The position numbers and the translations under genes are program-made. Positions 34,669 through 46,838 of a stretch of 64,000 nucleotides of DNA are shown here, in pieces. The notes under the pieces are model-generated. The model saw only the letters and a program-made list of their open reading frames with translations, was not told the origin of the DNA and searched no databases. Origin of the DNA: Sambucus nigra (Eukaryota; Streptophyta; Magnoliopsida; Dipsacales; Adoxaceae); the NCBI GenBank assembly GCA_949130495.1, contig OX422222.1:106195709-106259708 (forward strand), written 5' to 3'. How positions within the stretch are numbered: the stretch's first letter is position 1; every line of letters starts with the position of its first letter.

Positions 34669-36324
34669 TGTAACGCCCATGGTTTTTAGAACCGAAAATG
34701 ACTCATTTTAAATTAAAGTCAGGAAAAAAAATTCAATGATTTAATTATATTTTTGGCGTTTAAGAATGATGGTTTGAGTAATGTAAAATAAGGTTTTGAC
34801 CAAAATTTAAATCGGGTTAAAGATAGGAGAGTTTCACATTTTATAATAAGAGGAGGGAAAATTCGAATGTAGGGGATCCGAGCCGGTTCTCAGGGAGGGG
34901 CGAACCGGTTCGCTCGGTCAGATTTGCAAATTTAAAAATCTTTTTTTAAATTTTTTGTAGGACTCAAATTCCTTTATTCTACTATAATATAAAGGGAGGG
35001 GTTTAGGCTTTTTCAAAAACATTTTAGGCTTCTAAAAATCAGTAGCCTCTCATAATTTCATCCTCTCTCTTCTATAAAACCTAAACCCCATTTAAATCAA
35101 CTTTTAGCCCAAGAATTGAAGAACTTAAGCAAGATCTCTCAAGATTGTCAAAGAACATGTTTTCATTATTTTCTCGAGTGAAACCCAACCATCAAATCAG
35201 ATTCTTCAAACGATTTTTACAGTCATGAATACTTTTATTGTTTCCCTTTAGTATTATGCATTTTAAATGTTGCCTAAACACTAATAATCATTATTTTCTT
35301 ACAATAAATTAGAGACACTAAATAGGGAAAGTGAAACTAAATTTAGGACTATTTTTATTAAATCTTTAATACGAATTAAGACTCAAAATCCTTTCATGCT
35401 TAGATTAGAGGTTGGGATTCCATTACAATTTATGACAATCGCATGTCGAATAAATCGTAGGGATATGATATAAAGTGAGTTTCGACATGTAAAACCTAGT
35501 TAATTATGTGCTTCTCGTATAGTACAAATTTATTGCTGTATGCCCCCAAAATATGCATGTGAATTAAAATTCTATAAACTGATGAGAAAGAGAATTATTT
35601 AATTAGTATTACAACTGCGTAGACATAATTTGGATAAATTTTGATCTCGCAATTAATTTAAATGAATTGTTGTAATAAGTTGAAAATATGCCATATGTGA
35701 TTCGTTAATTGGATTATAAATTGACACGACGAGAATGCTGGGATCGTTGGGGGTAGTTATTGCTTTTACCTTATTTTTTGGTTACTTGCTACGTACGGGA
35801 CTAGTACGATTTTTGTCTGGGTTTACGAACCCTAATTGGTCGAAGTAGCTAGTATTTATGCGTTGGGCTCTGACCTATTCCGTTGACTAACATTTTATGT
35901 ATATTTGTTGGAGTAGATGCATAGGATGAATTGGAGATATTTTGAGTGCAACCAGATTTTTATTTTATTACTTTAGTAGTTTAGATTATTTTCCATTCCT
36001 TCGTTTAATTATGAGACAGTTATTCATGGTTTTGATGGGATAATCGTCTCCACAATTATTTATTATTTTTCGTCAAATATTTATTGTCGGATATTTTCAT
36101 TTGAGTTTTAGTAAATTGGAATTGAATTTATTTTAGAGATTAGCTTGGTGATGGATATCAATGATTGGATTCTATATTTATTCGTTGGATTTAATTGCAT
36201 TATATCTGATGTATTAAAGTTTTAAATGTCTTATATTTCCATCCCATGGTGAGAATGGTATTTAATTTAGTGATGCTCGGTGTAGTTTGGCAACGGACAA
36301 CGCCATAGTTAGCGGGGTGTTACA
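34669..36324 (+). repeat. N LTR C
   Basis: 1656 bp, TGTAACGCCC...GGTGTTACA. TATAAAG at 34988-34994. An ~800-bp internal deletion at about 35815 removes the repeated-phrase block of LTRs A, B and D. Confidence 0.85.
34880..34912. repeat. Paired palindrome in N LTR C
   Basis: GAGCCGGTTCT at 34880-34890, spacer CAGGGAGGGG, CGAACCGGTTCG at 34901-34912. Homologous pairs: 9346-9378 (LTR A), 12352-12384 (LTR B), 37151-37183 (LTR D), each mutated differently. Confidence 0.9.
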
Positions 36325-36948
36325 GATGGTATCAGAGCATAGTCTTAGTTATCATAGATCATGAGTCCGTTTTGCTTCCGCAATACCGATCTTTAATTCC
36401 CTTTGTTGATTCATAGTCCCTATGATATTGGGTCTAGCATACGTTCTAGTTATGTTTCTTACAAATTGAGAGTTTTGTGTTAAGTCCATTGTGGGCATTG
36501 AGGTCAGAACTAGAAATCCATATGTGAGGATACTTAGAATTGATTTTAGAGATGAGATTTATTTCAGAGTTTGTTAAAATTTATTTTGGAGATGAAAAAT
36601 TTATTTTTAGATTGTTAGTACGGATATAAGTTATCTCTAGTATCAATGTGGTGATGTGATTGGATTTGAGGACCTTAGCTCTACGATGACTTTTGTAGAT
36701 AGAATCGAGTGGTGATTCATGGGGGATTGTGATACGTTGTTATTTTCATAGTTATGTTTATATATATGGTTAGGATATATATTATATTTTTGTTTATGGG
36801 GTGGGTTCGTGTGGAATTGGGTGATGGGGCGCCCAATCGTGGCATTCTACGGGTAGGTATTTATAAATATTTTCCTATTTGCGCAATTTTATATTTACGC
36901 TTCACCGAATTTCGAGGATGAAATTCCTAAACTAGTGGAGGAGCCATC
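36325..36948 (+). other. N internal region CD (non-coding)
   Basis: Intact PBS GATGGTATCAGAGCATAG at 36325-36342. About 624 bp without coding sequence. GGGGCGCCCAATCGTGGC near 36826. Ends GAGGATGAAATTCC...AGTGGAGGAG before LTR D. It is the best-preserved example of the N internal region. Confidence 0.8.
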
Positions 36949-39045
36949 TGTGATTTTTAGAACTGAAAATGACTCATTTTAAATTAAAGTCAGGAAAATA
37001 TTTTCAGTGGATTTAATTATATATTTGGCATTTAAAAATAAGGGTTTTATTTATGTAAAATAAGGTTTTAATCGTAATTGAAATTGGGTTAAATATATGA
37101 GAGTATCACATTTTATAGTAAGAAGGGGGAAATTCGGATTCAGGGGATCCGAACGGGTTCGCTGGGAGGGGCGAATTAGTTCGCTTGGTCCATTTTGCAA
37201 ATCTAAAACTCTTTTTTTAGAATTTTTATAGGACTCAAATTCCTTTCTTCTCCAATAATATAATGGGATGGGTTAGGATTTTTCAAACATATATTAGCCT
37301 TCTCAAAAATCAGTTCTACAAAACAGGTTAGGATTTCGCAATCATAATTTCATCATCTCTGTTCTACAAAACCCAAACTCCCTTTAAATAAACTTTCAAC
37401 CCTTGATTTGAAGAACTTAACCAAGATTTCTTAAGGTCATCAAAGAACGTGTTTTCCTTGTTTTCTCAAGAGGAACGCAACTATCAAACGAGATTCTTCA
37501 AATGATTTTTTCAGGCATGAATAATTATATTTTTCCCCTTTAGTGTTATGCATTTTAAATGTTGCCTAACATAAGTAATTATTGTTTTCTTAAAATAAAT
37601 TAGAAATACTAATTAGGGAAAGTGAAACTAAATTTAGGACTGCTTTTATTCAATCTTTAGTAGGAATTAAGAATCAGAACCCTTGCATGCTTAGATTTTT
37701 GGTTGGAATTCCATTATAATTTATGACGTTTGCATGTAGAATAAATCGTAAGGATGTGATATAAAGTGAGTTTCGACAAGTAAAATCAAGTTAATTATGT
37801 GCATCTTGTAGAATAGAGATTTATTGTTGCATGCCCCTAAAATACGCATGTGAATAGAAATTTTATAAATTGATGAGAAAGTTAATTGCCCAACTATTAT
37901 TATAATTGAACGGATATATTTGGACAAATAGTGATCTTGCAATTAATTTAAAAGAATTGTTGTAATATGTTGAAAATATGCCATATGTGGTTCGTTAACT
38001 GGATTAATAATTGACACCACCGGGACGACATGATTATTGGGGGTAGTTATTGCTTTCATCTTATTTTTAGGTTGCTTTCTAGGTATGGGACTAGTTGGTA
38101 GGTCTTTGTAGTTGTTAACTCTTTCTAGGTATGGGACTAGTTAGTGTAGAATTTTAGGAAAGGAAAATTCCGGGGTGGGGCTAAATTGTACGTTGTTTCT
38201 ATTGGATAGTTACCCTAGGTGATAGTCTAGGTAGTAACTCTTGGTGGGTATTCTTCCTAGATGATAGGCTAGGTTATACTTGTGCTTTGTAGACCTCTAG
38301 GTATGGGACTAGGGGTGGTTTGAGGATTCCATGCTTAATTAAAGGATGAAGTGAATAGAAAATAATTAGAACTTGATATAATTGAAAATTAATGGCTAAG
38401 ATAATAAACAAGTATTAATATAAATTTGCGTCGTGAGTATGTGCAGGGCTTACAGAACATGGGTCGATTGCTATATCGACGTGGGTGTGTGTGGAGTGAC
38501 GAGTATGTGAAGGGATGACAGAATATGCAACGAACCCGCTACATTGACATGTTGTGCATGGAACCTTACGATTATGTGTAGTGCTGATGAAATTGTGTGA
38601 AGTGACTATAGTGAGGAAAATGTGTGGTGTAAAACTTAAGCTGGCTAGTAGTATGTGCAGGACCTGTAATAGAATGAACTAGCTATACGGGTATCACATA
38701 AATAAAATGGATTGAATTAATTAAATTAAATTGTGGAACCTTAATTGAGGATAAAATGGAATAATTGGACTTAGACGATTGTGGGGGGGGGGTTAGTTAT
38801 GGGGGTAGATGGTAGTAGTTTATCTTACTCGCATTGTTAATATATCATGTTTAATTTAAAATACTTTACTGTGATATTTTACGGACCCTAATTGGGAGGA
38901 GTAGCTAGTATTCATGTGGTGGGCTCTGAAGCATTGCGTTGACTTGCATTGCAGGTATAATTGTTGGAGTAGCTGTATAGGACCGATTGGAGATCTTTGG
39001 AGTGAAGCTGGAGTTTTATTTCATTTCTTTAGTAGTTTAGATTAT
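36949..39045 (+). repeat. N LTR D, first part
   Basis: Starts TGTGATTTTTAG, lacking the AACACCCA of the other copies. Interrupted by T1 after ATTAT (39041-39045). Confidence 0.8.
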
Positions 39046-42000
39046 TGTAATACCCCGTATTTTTTTTTACTTTAAATTTGGGATCTATTAAATTTAATTG
39101 AGATAAATTAATTTAATACTAATCCGGATATTTAGTTAAATATTTACTAGCGTGACGAGAGTTAATAATTATTGGGAATTTTTTGAATATTACTTAATGA
39201 TCAAAGCAATATGTATTATTGAATTTATTCAAATTATCACGAGTGAATAATATGACAATTATGAAAATTAAGTCAGGATGCGCCTGTGTCATGTCGGAAT
39301 TATATTATTATTATAAAAAGTGAATAAATTATAAGTCACCCGTATGGTCATTTCGAGTGCGCCAACGTGTCTGTAAGGGTCCAGATAGTCAGAAAAGTGT
39401 ACCTGTGGGTTTAATTTGGGTCTCAGGGCGTTTTTAGGCCTAACTGGCACCTCGTGTGGGCGATTTAGTCATTTCCAAATTAGGCCTTAGTTAAATGACG
39501 AACATTGGGAATTAATATCAGATATTAGGAGAGTCCTCTAGGGTTAATATTCTCAAAAGTCTAGAATGGCAGTGAGAGAAAGAAAGGAGAAAAGTCTTCC
39601 AAGAATCCAAGGCAAGAACCAACCCAATTGCACCACCACCACCATCAAAACGTAGATCGGAGCGAGGGGATCAAGCCTATACTTATCAAACTCGTGGAAT
39701 CAGACCTACTATCTTAAGGCAAGTAATTTTCTTGCTGATTTCTAGTGAAAATTTAACCATGTTAGAATAGGATTAAATAGTCTATATTATTCGAAGAATT
39801 TGATGATTTAGGGAGTTTAAATCACATGCTTTAGAAGAAATAAGTATATTCTGGAAATCTCATCATATGTAGAGGATTACCAACGAAATTGTAATGGTTT
39901 AGAAGAGAGAAATGTAGAAAAATAATTAGAAGATTTGAAATTATAATGAAACTACGGTTCTTGATAAACATTATGAATTGGGCCTTTAATCCTATACTGT
40001 TGATGAAATTCGTACACGCTTTACGTAGAAAATCATGTAGGTAGGTTAATATAACTATTAGTTTAATTGGTTGGGAGTTTGGGACTCAATTATGGAGTTT
40101 TGGTTGAATTTGATGAAGGAAACCCGTAGTTAACAATGGCAGAACTTGGAAAACCTGTTCGATCGATCGGTCGACTCAAGAATGTCGATCAATCAACTCA
40201 AGAATGTCGATCGATCGACCGATCGACCCCTTTCATCGATCGATCGACCCCCTGAAAACTGCATGTTTTTCCTCTTTTTGTTTAATTTGGATAAAATGTG
40301 TAGGAACCTTTTAATATCATTTAAAGAGTATAATGGGTCATGAAGAGGACCAGTAGGGTCTAAGTAGATTCCGTGAAATGTAATTTTATATCGGATGTAA
40401 CCGTGGGTTAATGGGGTTTGACACATATTGAAAATCGTGTGTACGTTAACTATGGAATTGAGAGATTTATGAATGACTTAGACCAGTATATCAGAGAGGG
40501 TATACCTATTGAATTTACCTTTAGGATGAGAGAATACTTCGAGGCACGAGAAGTAATTATAAAATGACTATAAATGAGAATAAGAAGAGATGAGTCCTTT
40601 AAGGATTGGGTAAAGTTGTATTATGTAAGGTGAAAAATATTATTATGGGTCATGGACGAACCTAATTGAAAAATGTGTATATTGACATATATGACCGAGT
40701 GCATGTGTATGTATATATTATATATTTTTGTATAATCATACCCATGCTACTTTCTATCACGGAGGTTACCGCGTCGGGACCGTCTTATCTCGACGGGACC
40801 TTTATGGGGGATATTAACTTGTACCCTAGAACATATGATTCATTAGTATAGGCTATCTGAGAATGATAGTCAGATGGTCGTAAGAGACGTGAGGGGTATA
40901 TGCTGACCTCTTAGTGACTTGGAACTATGCTTCGCCTCCATTATGTGTGTATTGTGTTAATATAGTTCGAGAGTTATTCTGAAATTGTATTTCCCTTAGT
41001 ACGAGAGATACGAGGACTTGATAGCAAAGTATGCAACCACCGCAGATTTCATGTGGGGTGCCGATAGTATATATATATTATATAAGTGAATAATACTTAT
41101 ACGTATATATTCAATTCTTCTACTGTGCATATAAGTAGATAAATATTGAAAAAATTCTCTAAAATTATAGTAAGTGTTCGGGAACTTTATAACAGTACTG
41201 AGAGATACTAAGTAACGTAAGTAATCATTAACAGACCAATCTCTAAAAAAAAGTCATAGTCTTGTGACTTCGCGAAATAAAATTTATGGGTGATGAGTTA
41301 GACAGACTAATGAGGCATTTAGTAGTACATTAGGTGCACACACTAGATGAGAGGTGAGAATTCTCAAGAGAGTATCGTGTGCTATCATGGGTGTCTTATC
41401 AATTAGTGAGCATATAATTACTTTCTAAAACAATTTTTAAAGCTATTTTTACACTTGGGCTCTGACCTGTTTCCTGTCATCTTCTCTCTCTTGTATATAT
41501 ATGTATATATTACAGGTGCCCAGCCACAGAGGCGCCAGGAGTAGGTTACTTGGACTGGACGTGCTGCAACTTATGTGGGAGTTGCAGGCCTTTGCAGTAG
41601 ACAACCGCACCTTTGATTCCGTTCATGTTTTAGTTCCTCAGTAGACAGGGCATGTGTCGCCCATTTCCTATTTTTCTGTTTAGACTTATTAGAGATTCAA
41701 TATTCATTTATGATTCCAATATTCAATATTATTATGGGATTTATTTCTTTGTCATGTAGACTTACGATGCAGATATTTGCTTGGTTTGAGTAATGTAGTT
41801 GACATTCTTATGCATGGTTGTTTTAAATTATCTCGTGTATTATTCATGTTGGGTTATATTCCAAAAAGGGTTTTGATATGAAATTTAATAAATAAAAATA
41901 ATTGTAAACTGTTTTGACACTTAGCTTAATTATTTAGGATGTTTAAATTGGGAAAAAATTATTTTGCGACAGTGGTGCTAAGAATGAACCAACTGTTCAC

Positions 42001-42058
42001 CACGATTTATTTTAATAAAGGACTGATCACCCAAAATTTAATTAGGTGGGGTGTCACA
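39046..42058 (+). repeat. 5' LTR of T1 (LTR E)
   Basis: 3013 bp. Purine-rich leader-like part at 39565-39620 and AAGGCAAGTAATTTTCTTGC at about 39716, a GTAAGT-like splice-donor context also seen in the solo LTR at 59271-62075 (minus). No coding sequence. Confidence 0.9.
40159..40250. repeat. Palindrome cluster TCGATCGATCGA in T1 5' LTR
   Basis: Four clusters of TCGATCGATCGACC-type units separated by AAGAATG or CCCTTTCA spacers. Matches 48203-48280 in the 3' LTR. Confidence 0.9.
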
Positions 42059-42075
42059 GGTGGTATCAGAGCATC
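42059..42075 (+). other. T1 primer-binding site
   Basis: GGTGGTATCAGAGCATC follows the LTR end directly; perfect initiator-Met core TGGTATCAGAGC. Confidence 0.9.
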
Positions 42076-43552
42076 AGGTTCTAGTGTCCTCTAGGATGTG
42101 TACGACTTATTTCGCTTTCATCTTAGCGTTTTTGATGTAAATCCCTATTTTTATAACTGTTGTATTCTTGTGTTTATGCTTCCGTATTCATCTATTTGGA
42201 ATTTAATAATAATTGTAGACTAATAAACTTCCTTCTCGTTTCAGTTGCCTCGGAGATGATCACCCCAAGAAAGGATTGTCCAGTTTGAGCAGCCAGCAGC
42301 TCCGTCTTAGGGAATGATGAATGCAACTGAAGTAGCCGCCATTGTTGCTAAGGCGGTGAATGTCGCATTAGCGGTGGTGTAGCAAGATCCACCCCAGGTT
42401 CAGGCAGTAGCGCCAATACCAGCACAGCTTCCCACTACGTGGGAGAGGGTCAGGGATGCCTTTCAAAAGGCTCATCCCCCGGAGTTCTCAGGTAGTTCAA
42501 ACATCATGAACACCATCTAATGGAAGAAGGATATTTAGAGGCATCCGTGCATGTATGAGTGCACTCATGTTCAAAGACAATTACTGGCTTCCTTTAAGCT
42601 AGTGGGGGCCACTTTGTAGTGGTGGGAGTTCACCACCACCTCGGAGGAGAGGGACAACATATCGATTCAATCATTTTGGATGCGATTTGATCGCAAATAT
42701 TTCCCATCCTCCGTGAAGACTGCGATGAGGCGAAGGTTAATAAATCTTAAGCAGGAGAGTATGACCGTTGCTGAGTATGAGGAGGAGTTCACGAGACTTC
42801 TCACTATAGTGTTGGATGAGGCACCCACTGAGTAGAAGAAGATATTTTTATTTTTCGATGGATTAGCCTAGAGGATTCGTCAGAACCTCATAGGCAATCT
42901 ATCGTTGGATATTTACACTGACGTACTCAACGCCGCTCTATTGCACTATCAGGATCAACACTTCCATCAGCAGGGGAGCAAACGAGCAGGGGATTCCATT
43001 CAGTAGGGCTGGACTGGAGGCAGTGGTGTCAGTGGACCACCATCAGCACAGGGGCAGACCCATCATACTGAGCAGAGTTCCCATTAGGGGGACCCTGCCA
43101 AGCGATTCTGATCTGGTGATTACAGACAGGGATTTGTGGGATTTAGACAGGGCCAGCAGGGCTAATCCAGTCAGCATGAACAACAGGGCCAACACCGTCA
43201 GCAGCAGGGTTAACAACAAGGCCATCAGGGCCAACAATATTTTCAGCAGGGCCAGTGGCAAGGTGGTAACAACCAACAGGGCCGTGGTCATCAGGGATAT
43301 AGGGGAGGAAACTTCAGGGGCAGGTGTTTTAGATGTGGCAAGAATGGTCGTAGGCGTCAAGATTGCCCAGAGGGGGATAGGACCCCACAGCAGCAGGGTG
43401 CCCGTAATGAGCCACAAAGGCCACACTTTCCAGCCGCCCTCTGAGCGCCAACTCAGATGCTAGCCCTACCATCCATCCCAGCTGCCCCAGTTCAACAGGG
43501 ATAATTTCAGTATAGACGTGTCTATAACATCCATCAGGTCGCAGCACCTCGG
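42076..43552 (+). pseudogene. T1 gag
   Basis: Leader, then a gag frame from about 42254. Recognisable retrotransposon gag text: WERVRDAFQKAHPPEFSG, LVGATL, RFDRKYFPSSVK, LKQESMTVAEYEEEF. Then a Gln/Gly-rich linker and a knuckle CFRCGKNGRRRQDC (43325-43366) in which the zinc-binding His is Arg. At least ten in-frame stops, most of them TAG or TAA at positions where Gln is expected, so mainly C-to-T changes. The open stretch 43023-43463 in another frame is a shadow of this linker. Gag would form the particle and bind RNA. Confidence 0.8.
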
Positions 43553-44770
43553 GTGCCACGCGCGATGGAGGGTATGTTTCCAATCCATGGCACTATGGGT
43601 CGAGTTTTATTTGATACTGAGGTGTCGCCCTATTTTATAGCTACTCACTTTACACGGGCCTTAGGGTTATTAGACACGATAGAGAGTACAGTTACATGTG
43701 TAGACTCGCCACCGGGGAATGGGTATTTAATTTCATTTATATGTCGGGGTGTAGGTATAGAGGTTGGTAGCTTGATTTTACTTGCGGACATGCTAGTTTT
43801 AGATATGCATGAGCACGATGACATTATTGGCATGGATTGGATCCCTCCGTATAGTGACATGATAGATTATTTTGGTAGGAGCATCATCTTTTCCATTTCG
43901 GGTCAGGAGATGTTTTTGGTGGTGATGCCTCGCCCAGAAGGAGTATCTTCCACCAATTTGTATTACATAGAGGAGGATACCTCTAAGGAGATTTTGATTC
44001 CCCTAGATTTGATTATAGTTGTTCATGAGTTTTCGGATGTATTCCAAGAGATACTTGGCCTAACTCCCAGTCGAGAGATAGACTTTGTCATAGACTTGAT
44101 GCCGGGCACTTGGTCGATAGCACGTGCACCGTACCATATGGCTCTAGCAGAAATGAGAGAGTTACGGAACAATATAGAGCAGTTGTTAGGCTAAGGCTTC
44201 ATTCATAGGAGCACCTCTCCTTTGGGCGCTCTGGTGTTATTTTTGAAGAAAAGAGATGGTTCACTGAGGTTTTACATGGACTACCGAGAGTTGAACAAGG
44301 TCACAATACAGAATAAGTATCCGTTACCTCGATTTGATGACTTGTTTGACCAGCTAAGAGGAGCAGCCTTCTTTTTGAAGATATATTTAAGATTGGGATA
44401 CCATCAACTATGTATTAGGGAGCGGGATGTGTCAAAGACTACTTTCTTGACGAGATATGGATCCTATGAGTTTAGCGTCATGTTGTTTGGGATGAAAAAT
44501 GCTCAAACCTTATTCATGGACTTGATGAACTGAGTGTTCAGAGAGTTCTTGGATCAGTTTATCATCGCCTTCATAGATGACATCCTGACTTATTCAAGGA
44601 CTGAGGAGGAGCATGCCGAGCACTTGAGACAGGTTCTTCAGACACTACGAGAGCATCAGTTGTTTGCTAAGTATGAGAAGTGGGGATTCTGGTTACAAGA
44701 GGTAAAGTTTTTGGGGCACGTTGTGTTTAATTGGGGATATCGGTTGACTCGAGAAAAGTATCGGCGGTGA
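43553..44770 (+). pseudogene. T1 protease and reverse transcriptase
   Basis: Protease: GRVLFDTEVSPYFI near 43590, where the active triad DTG reads DTE, and [67 protein letters not shown], then FIDDIL with the catalytic Asp pair (44570-44581) intact. In-frame stops at 44192 and 44531; a frameshift follows near 44765. Reverse transcriptase would copy the RNA to cDNA. The DTE protease alone should block polyprotein processing. Confidence 0.9.
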
Positions 44771-45446
44771 GGGTGTGGGGATAGCCCACGACACCGATAA
44801 AGGTGTGTAGTTTCTTAGGGTTATCTGGGTACTACAGGTGGTTCATTCGAGGTTTTTCAAAGATAGAGGGTCCATTGATGAATCTGACTCGCAAGGGAGT
44901 ACCGTATGTATGGAATGATGCTTGTCAATTGGCTTTTGACGAGCTGAAAGATAAGCTAACTTCGGAGCCAGTTCTTGCTTTGCCCAGGTCGGGAGTGGAG
45001 TACCTGGTGTGTACTGACGCCTCTTTACAGAGACTCAGGGGAGTACTTCAGCAGGAGAAGCATGTTATAGTTTTTTCCTCATGAAAGGATTAACCCACCC
45101 ACGACCTGGAGCTAGCAGCGGTCGTGTTTGCATTGCGAATTTAGAGACATTATTTATTGGGGAGAAGTTTCACTTGTTTACAGATCACAAGTCACTACAG
45201 AACCATCTGGGGAAGGCTAACGTGGTTGCTGATGAGTTAAATTGTAGACCGGTTGGTGACGTAGGGGAAGTATGGAGAGTGAAGTTAAAAGAATTAGGAC
45301 ACCAGGATGCAGTAGCCCGTTCCTTTATATCTGTTATGTCAGTCACACCCGAGATTATTACGAGGGTGATACAGGCATAAGCAGCAGATACTTTTTATCA
45401 GGATCAGATTGTACGGACTTTAGCTGAGGGTGCTGAGTCCTATTGA
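44771..45446 (+). pseudogene. T1 RNase H
   Basis: FLGLSGYYRWFIRGFSKI and PLMNLTRKG (RT connection), then RNase H: TDASLQRLRGVLQQ (first Asp kept; usually TDASxxGLGxVLxQ), a frameshift at about 45084, HDLELAAVVF region shifted, and FTDHKSLQ with Asp. Ends toward a KANVVADELNCR (usually ADALSR) motif. Confidence 0.85.
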
Positions 45447-46477
45447 GTGAGTTATGATGGGGGTTTGATGTTTATTGGGAGATTGGTGGTCCCGAAGGGA
45501 GATGATTTACGTCATGCAGTAATGACACAGTCGTACGGGTCTAGATTTGTGGTATATCCCGTAGGGGATAAGATGTACCAGGATATGAGGCGGCAGTACT
45601 GGTGGAGTGGGATTAAGAAGGACATTGCGGAGTTCGTGTCCAAATGTTCTACCTGTAAGATGGTAAATGTGGACCACCAGAGACCACTAGGATTACTTCA
45701 GTTATTGGAGATACCTACGTGGAAATGGGAAAGAATTTCCATGGTTTTCATTACCAGTCTGCCTACATCACAACGGGGTCACGATTCCATATGGGTTATA
45801 GTGGATCGGTTGATCAAGGTAGATCATTTTCTGCCAGTATAGAGAGAGTACACCACGGGCCAGTGTACACAGTTATTTATTGTCGAGATAGTTAGGCTAC
45901 ATGGGTTGCCCCTGTATATTGTGTCTGATAGAGACAAGATTTTTCTGTCGCGCTTTTGGGATAGCTTTCAGGAGGCCATGGGTACAGAGTTGAAATTGAG
46001 TTCAACTTATCACCCACAGACAGATGGACAGACAGAGCGTACCAATCAGATACTGGAGGATATGCTGCGCATGTGTGTCCTTGATTTTAAAGGAGGTTTG
46101 AAGACGTATCTTCCATTGGTGTAGTTCGCTTATAATAACTCCTATCAGTTCACGATCGGCATGGCCCCCTTTGAGGCTTGGTATGGCAGACCTAGTCGTT
46201 CTCCCATTTGTTGGCTAGAGGTGGAGGAGAACAAGTTGCTCGGACCAGAGGTGATTCAGGAGACGCCAGCTAGGATTGAGCTAACCAAGAGTCGCATTCG
46301 GGTAGCCCAGGATAGGTAGAAAAGCTATGGCGATGCAAAAATCTCCCTCAGAGAGTTTAGCATGGGGGACCAAGTATTACTGCGTGTGTCTCCTATGAAA
46401 GGAGTAATGAGATTCGGGAAGAAGGGGAAGTTTGCTCGGAGGTACGTAGGACCATTTCCCATTATAGGATAGGGCCA
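45447..46477 (+). pseudogene. T1 integrase
   Basis: Zinc-binding part HAVMTQSYGSRF...YWWSGIKKDIAEFVSKCSTCKMVN (second His and CxxC visible). Catalytic core: Asp in WVIVDRLIK, Asp in IVSDRDKIF, Glu in QTDGQTERTNQ. Then FAYNNSYQ and the GPFPII region. In-frame stops at about 45842, 46124 and 46319. Inserts cDNA into the chromosome. Confidence 0.9.
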
Positions 46478-46828
46478 GTGGCATACAGATTGGGGTTGCC
46501 AGAGCACTTGCACCGTATTCACGATGTATTCCATATCTCGTCATTAAGACGATATCTTAGGGATGATATGGCTCACACCCACATCCGGATAGAGGAGATT
46601 GACTTACAAACCAACAGTTCTTATGAGGAGAGACCAGTGGCTATCCTAGACCATAGCGAGATGAGATTAAGGTCGAAGGCAGTTCCACTTGTACGGGTTC
46701 AGTGGGAGCATCAAAATGTGGAGGAGTCCACTTGGGAGAGCGAGCCAGATATGCGCGAAATATATCCACATCTATTATTACCAGGTATGCCTTATTTTCT
46801 GAATTTCGGGACGAAATTCCGTTATTAG
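46478..46828 (+). pseudogene. T1 integrase tail with chromodomain
   Basis: 116 codons: HRIHDVFHISSLRRYLRD, then a chromodomain-like block (ERPVAILDHSEMRLRSKAV, LVRVQWEHQNVEESTWESE). The WEH...E(A/S)TWE pattern is the chromovirus chromodomain signature. In a different frame from the preceding integrase. Chromodomains are thought to tether integrase to marked chromatin, which suits insertion into existing repeats here. Confidence 0.85.
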
Positions 46829-46838
46829 GGGGGAAGTA
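46827..46838 (+). other. T1 polypurine tract
   Basis: AGGGGGGAAGTA directly before the 3' LTR. Preceded by GACGAAATTCC, also found before the LTRs of the N chain. Confidence 0.85.

Noticed and set aside
43023..43463. 146- and 127-codon open frames over the T1 gag linker, on both strands
   Set aside because: They are shadows of the Gln/Gly-rich gag linker; the gag frame with the CCHC-like knuckle runs through the same bases.
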